From an uncultured Ruminococcus sp. (GTDB taxonomy: Bacteria; Bacillota; Clostridia; Oscillospirales; Ruminococcaceae), in contig CAMWHN010000128.1 of the NCBI GenBank assembly GCA_947174085.1, positions 1 to 6,524 of the forward strand: a stretch of DNA of 6,524 nucleotides. Direction: 5' to 3'. Shown here piece by piece: positions 6,013 through 6,524 of this stretch; within the stretch, counting starts at the first letter, position 1; every line of letters starts with the position of its first letter. The notes under the pieces are model-generated. The model worked only from the letters and a program-made list of their open reading frames with translations, had not been told where the DNA came from and searched no databases. The translations under genes and the position numbers were made by a program.

Positions 6013-6483
6013 TTAATTTAAAACTAAAATTCCAATTGTAAGATAAGTCGCAAAGGTAGTCCATAGAAGATAAGGTAAATTAAGCAATGAAGCTTTTTTA
6101 TTGATTTTCCAGAAACTGATTAACATGATGATAATTAGTATAAGAAGTATAGAAATTATTATCGTTGCGCCGGTGAGAGATTTAAATCGGAAAAATACAG
6201 GACTCCAGAGAAAATTTACAAATAATTGTAGCAAATAAATTTTAAAAGCTATTGTTTTGTTAGTATGTTTTGTTTGATAAATTAAATATGCGGATATGCC
6301 CATGATTGCATATAAAATCCCCCATGCAACAGGAAAAAGCCATTCTGGTGGTGCAAATGGTGGCTGATTTAGTGACTGATAAAAAGTTTTAAAATTTTTT
6401 CCTGAAATAATTCCAGATAATGCGCCAACAAGTTCTGTACCGACTATAAAGAGAAGTAAATTGGTTAATTTTTGCTTTTTTAT
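6013..6483 (-). CDS. tspO: TspO/MBR family tryptophan-rich sensory protein, apparent ATA start
   Basis: Translating the minus strand gives a full-length TspO (156 residues, normal for bacteria), a five-helix membrane protein that binds porphyrins and related tetrapyrroles. Family marks are the first helix (about 6-28), PPFAPPEWLFPVAWGILY (41-58), LQLFVNFLWSPVFF (85-98), and PYLLW with FAT near the end (137-146), closing with the typical terminal LN. The other helices lie near 45-68, 79-98, 103-124 and 134-154. The usual Asn in the final 'LN' repeat is Thr149 here. There is no ATG, GTG or TTG in frame between the upstream stop (6511-6513) and Met61 (6303-6301). A ribosome binding site, AGAGGG, lies 7 bases before ATA 6483-6481, exactly where the family's N-terminus begins, so I place the start there. 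A start at 6303 would remove helix 1 and most of helix 2. It is either a rare ATA-initiated gene, a start-codon mutant or a base error. It converges on the preceding plus-strand gene. Confidence 0.88.
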   Translation of the reverse strand: MKKQKLTNLLLFIVGTELVGALSGIISGKNFKTFYQSLNQPPFAPPEWLFPVAWGILYAIMGISAYLIYQTKHTNKTIAFKIYLLQLFVNFLWSPVFFRFKSLTGATIIISILLILIIIMLISFWKINKKASLLNLPYLLWTTFATYLTIGILVLN

Positions 6484-6490
6484 GGAAATT

Positions 6491-6496
6491 CCCTCT
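6491..6496 (-). promoter_or_regulatory. Ribosome binding site of tspO
   Basis: On the minus strand this reads AGAGGG, 7 bases ahead of the ATA at 6483-6481. The spacing is ideal for that codon, and no other initiation codon lies within reach, so the site marks the intended start. Confidence 0.6.
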
Positions 6497-6509
6497 TTCT
6501 GTATGAGTT

Positions 6510-6523
6510 TTTATAATATAATA
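6510..6523 (-). promoter_or_regulatory. Possible -10 region of the tspO promoter (cut by the window end)
   Basis: The minus strand here is an A/T run containing overlapping -10-like hexamers, TATTAT (6513-6518) and TATAAA (6510-6515), 14 or more bases ahead of the ribosome binding site. That would give a short leader like those of the two plus-strand operons. The matching -35 box would lie beyond the window, so this remains tentative. Confidence 0.3.
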
Positions 6524-6524
6524 T

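Noticed and set aside
6013..6303. TspO as a 96-residue protein starting at the ATG at 6303
   Set aside because: It would start inside the second helix, has no ribosome binding site of its own (upstream minus-strand bases read TATGCAATC), and 60 codons of clear TspO sequence continue upstream in the same frame.
1..6524. Toxin-antitoxin, phage-defence, CRISPR or mobile-element content
   Set aside because: No direct-repeat array, transposase, integrase, nuclease or toxin-like gene was found; the genes are housekeeping or unassigned membrane proteins.

Overview
The window is strongly A+T-rich and reads as chromosomal core DNA of a low-GC Gram-positive bacterium. The lepA–hemW pairing, the Shine-Dalgarno-led starts, the near-consensus sigma-A promoters and the anaerobe-type ferredoxin-fused aldo/keto reductase all fit Clostridia. 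Ruminococcus or another Oscillospiraceae is my best guess, but I cannot prove the genus from this window. I see no mobile element, CRISPR array, tRNA or rRNA.

Layout. (1) Bases 10-38 hold a near-consensus promoter that drives a tight plus-strand operon: lepA (translation factor EF-4), a four-helix membrane protein of unknown function, a small zinc-ribbon membrane protein, and hemW (radical-SAM heme chaperone). Gaps inside this operon are only 4 to 34 bases, and two of the four genes have no clear ribosome binding site of their own, which suggests translational coupling. (2) A second, very similar promoter at 3832-3860 drives an aldo/keto reductase with two C-terminal [4Fe-4S] ferredoxin motifs, followed by a membrane-anchored protein of unknown function. 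(3) On the minus strand, converging on that operon, lies a complete tspO/MBR gene (6483 to 6013). Its terminator is a perfect 15-bp hairpin whose U-tract overlaps the stop codon of the plus-strand gene.

The most notable observation is that tspO has no ATG, GTG or TTG at its natural 5' end. A good Shine-Dalgarno sequence sits 7 bases ahead of an ATA codon exactly where the family's N-terminus should begin. The first in-frame ATG lies 60 codons further in and would delete the first helix and most of the second. Two other starts also need correction: lepA probably starts at TTG 70 rather than ATG 64, and the last plus-strand gene probably starts at ATG 5030 rather than GTG 5021.

Functionally the genes touch on translation (EF-4), heme or porphyrin handling (HemW, TspO) and Fe-S redox chemistry. 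No single pathway unites them, and I see no convincing undescribed multi-gene system.
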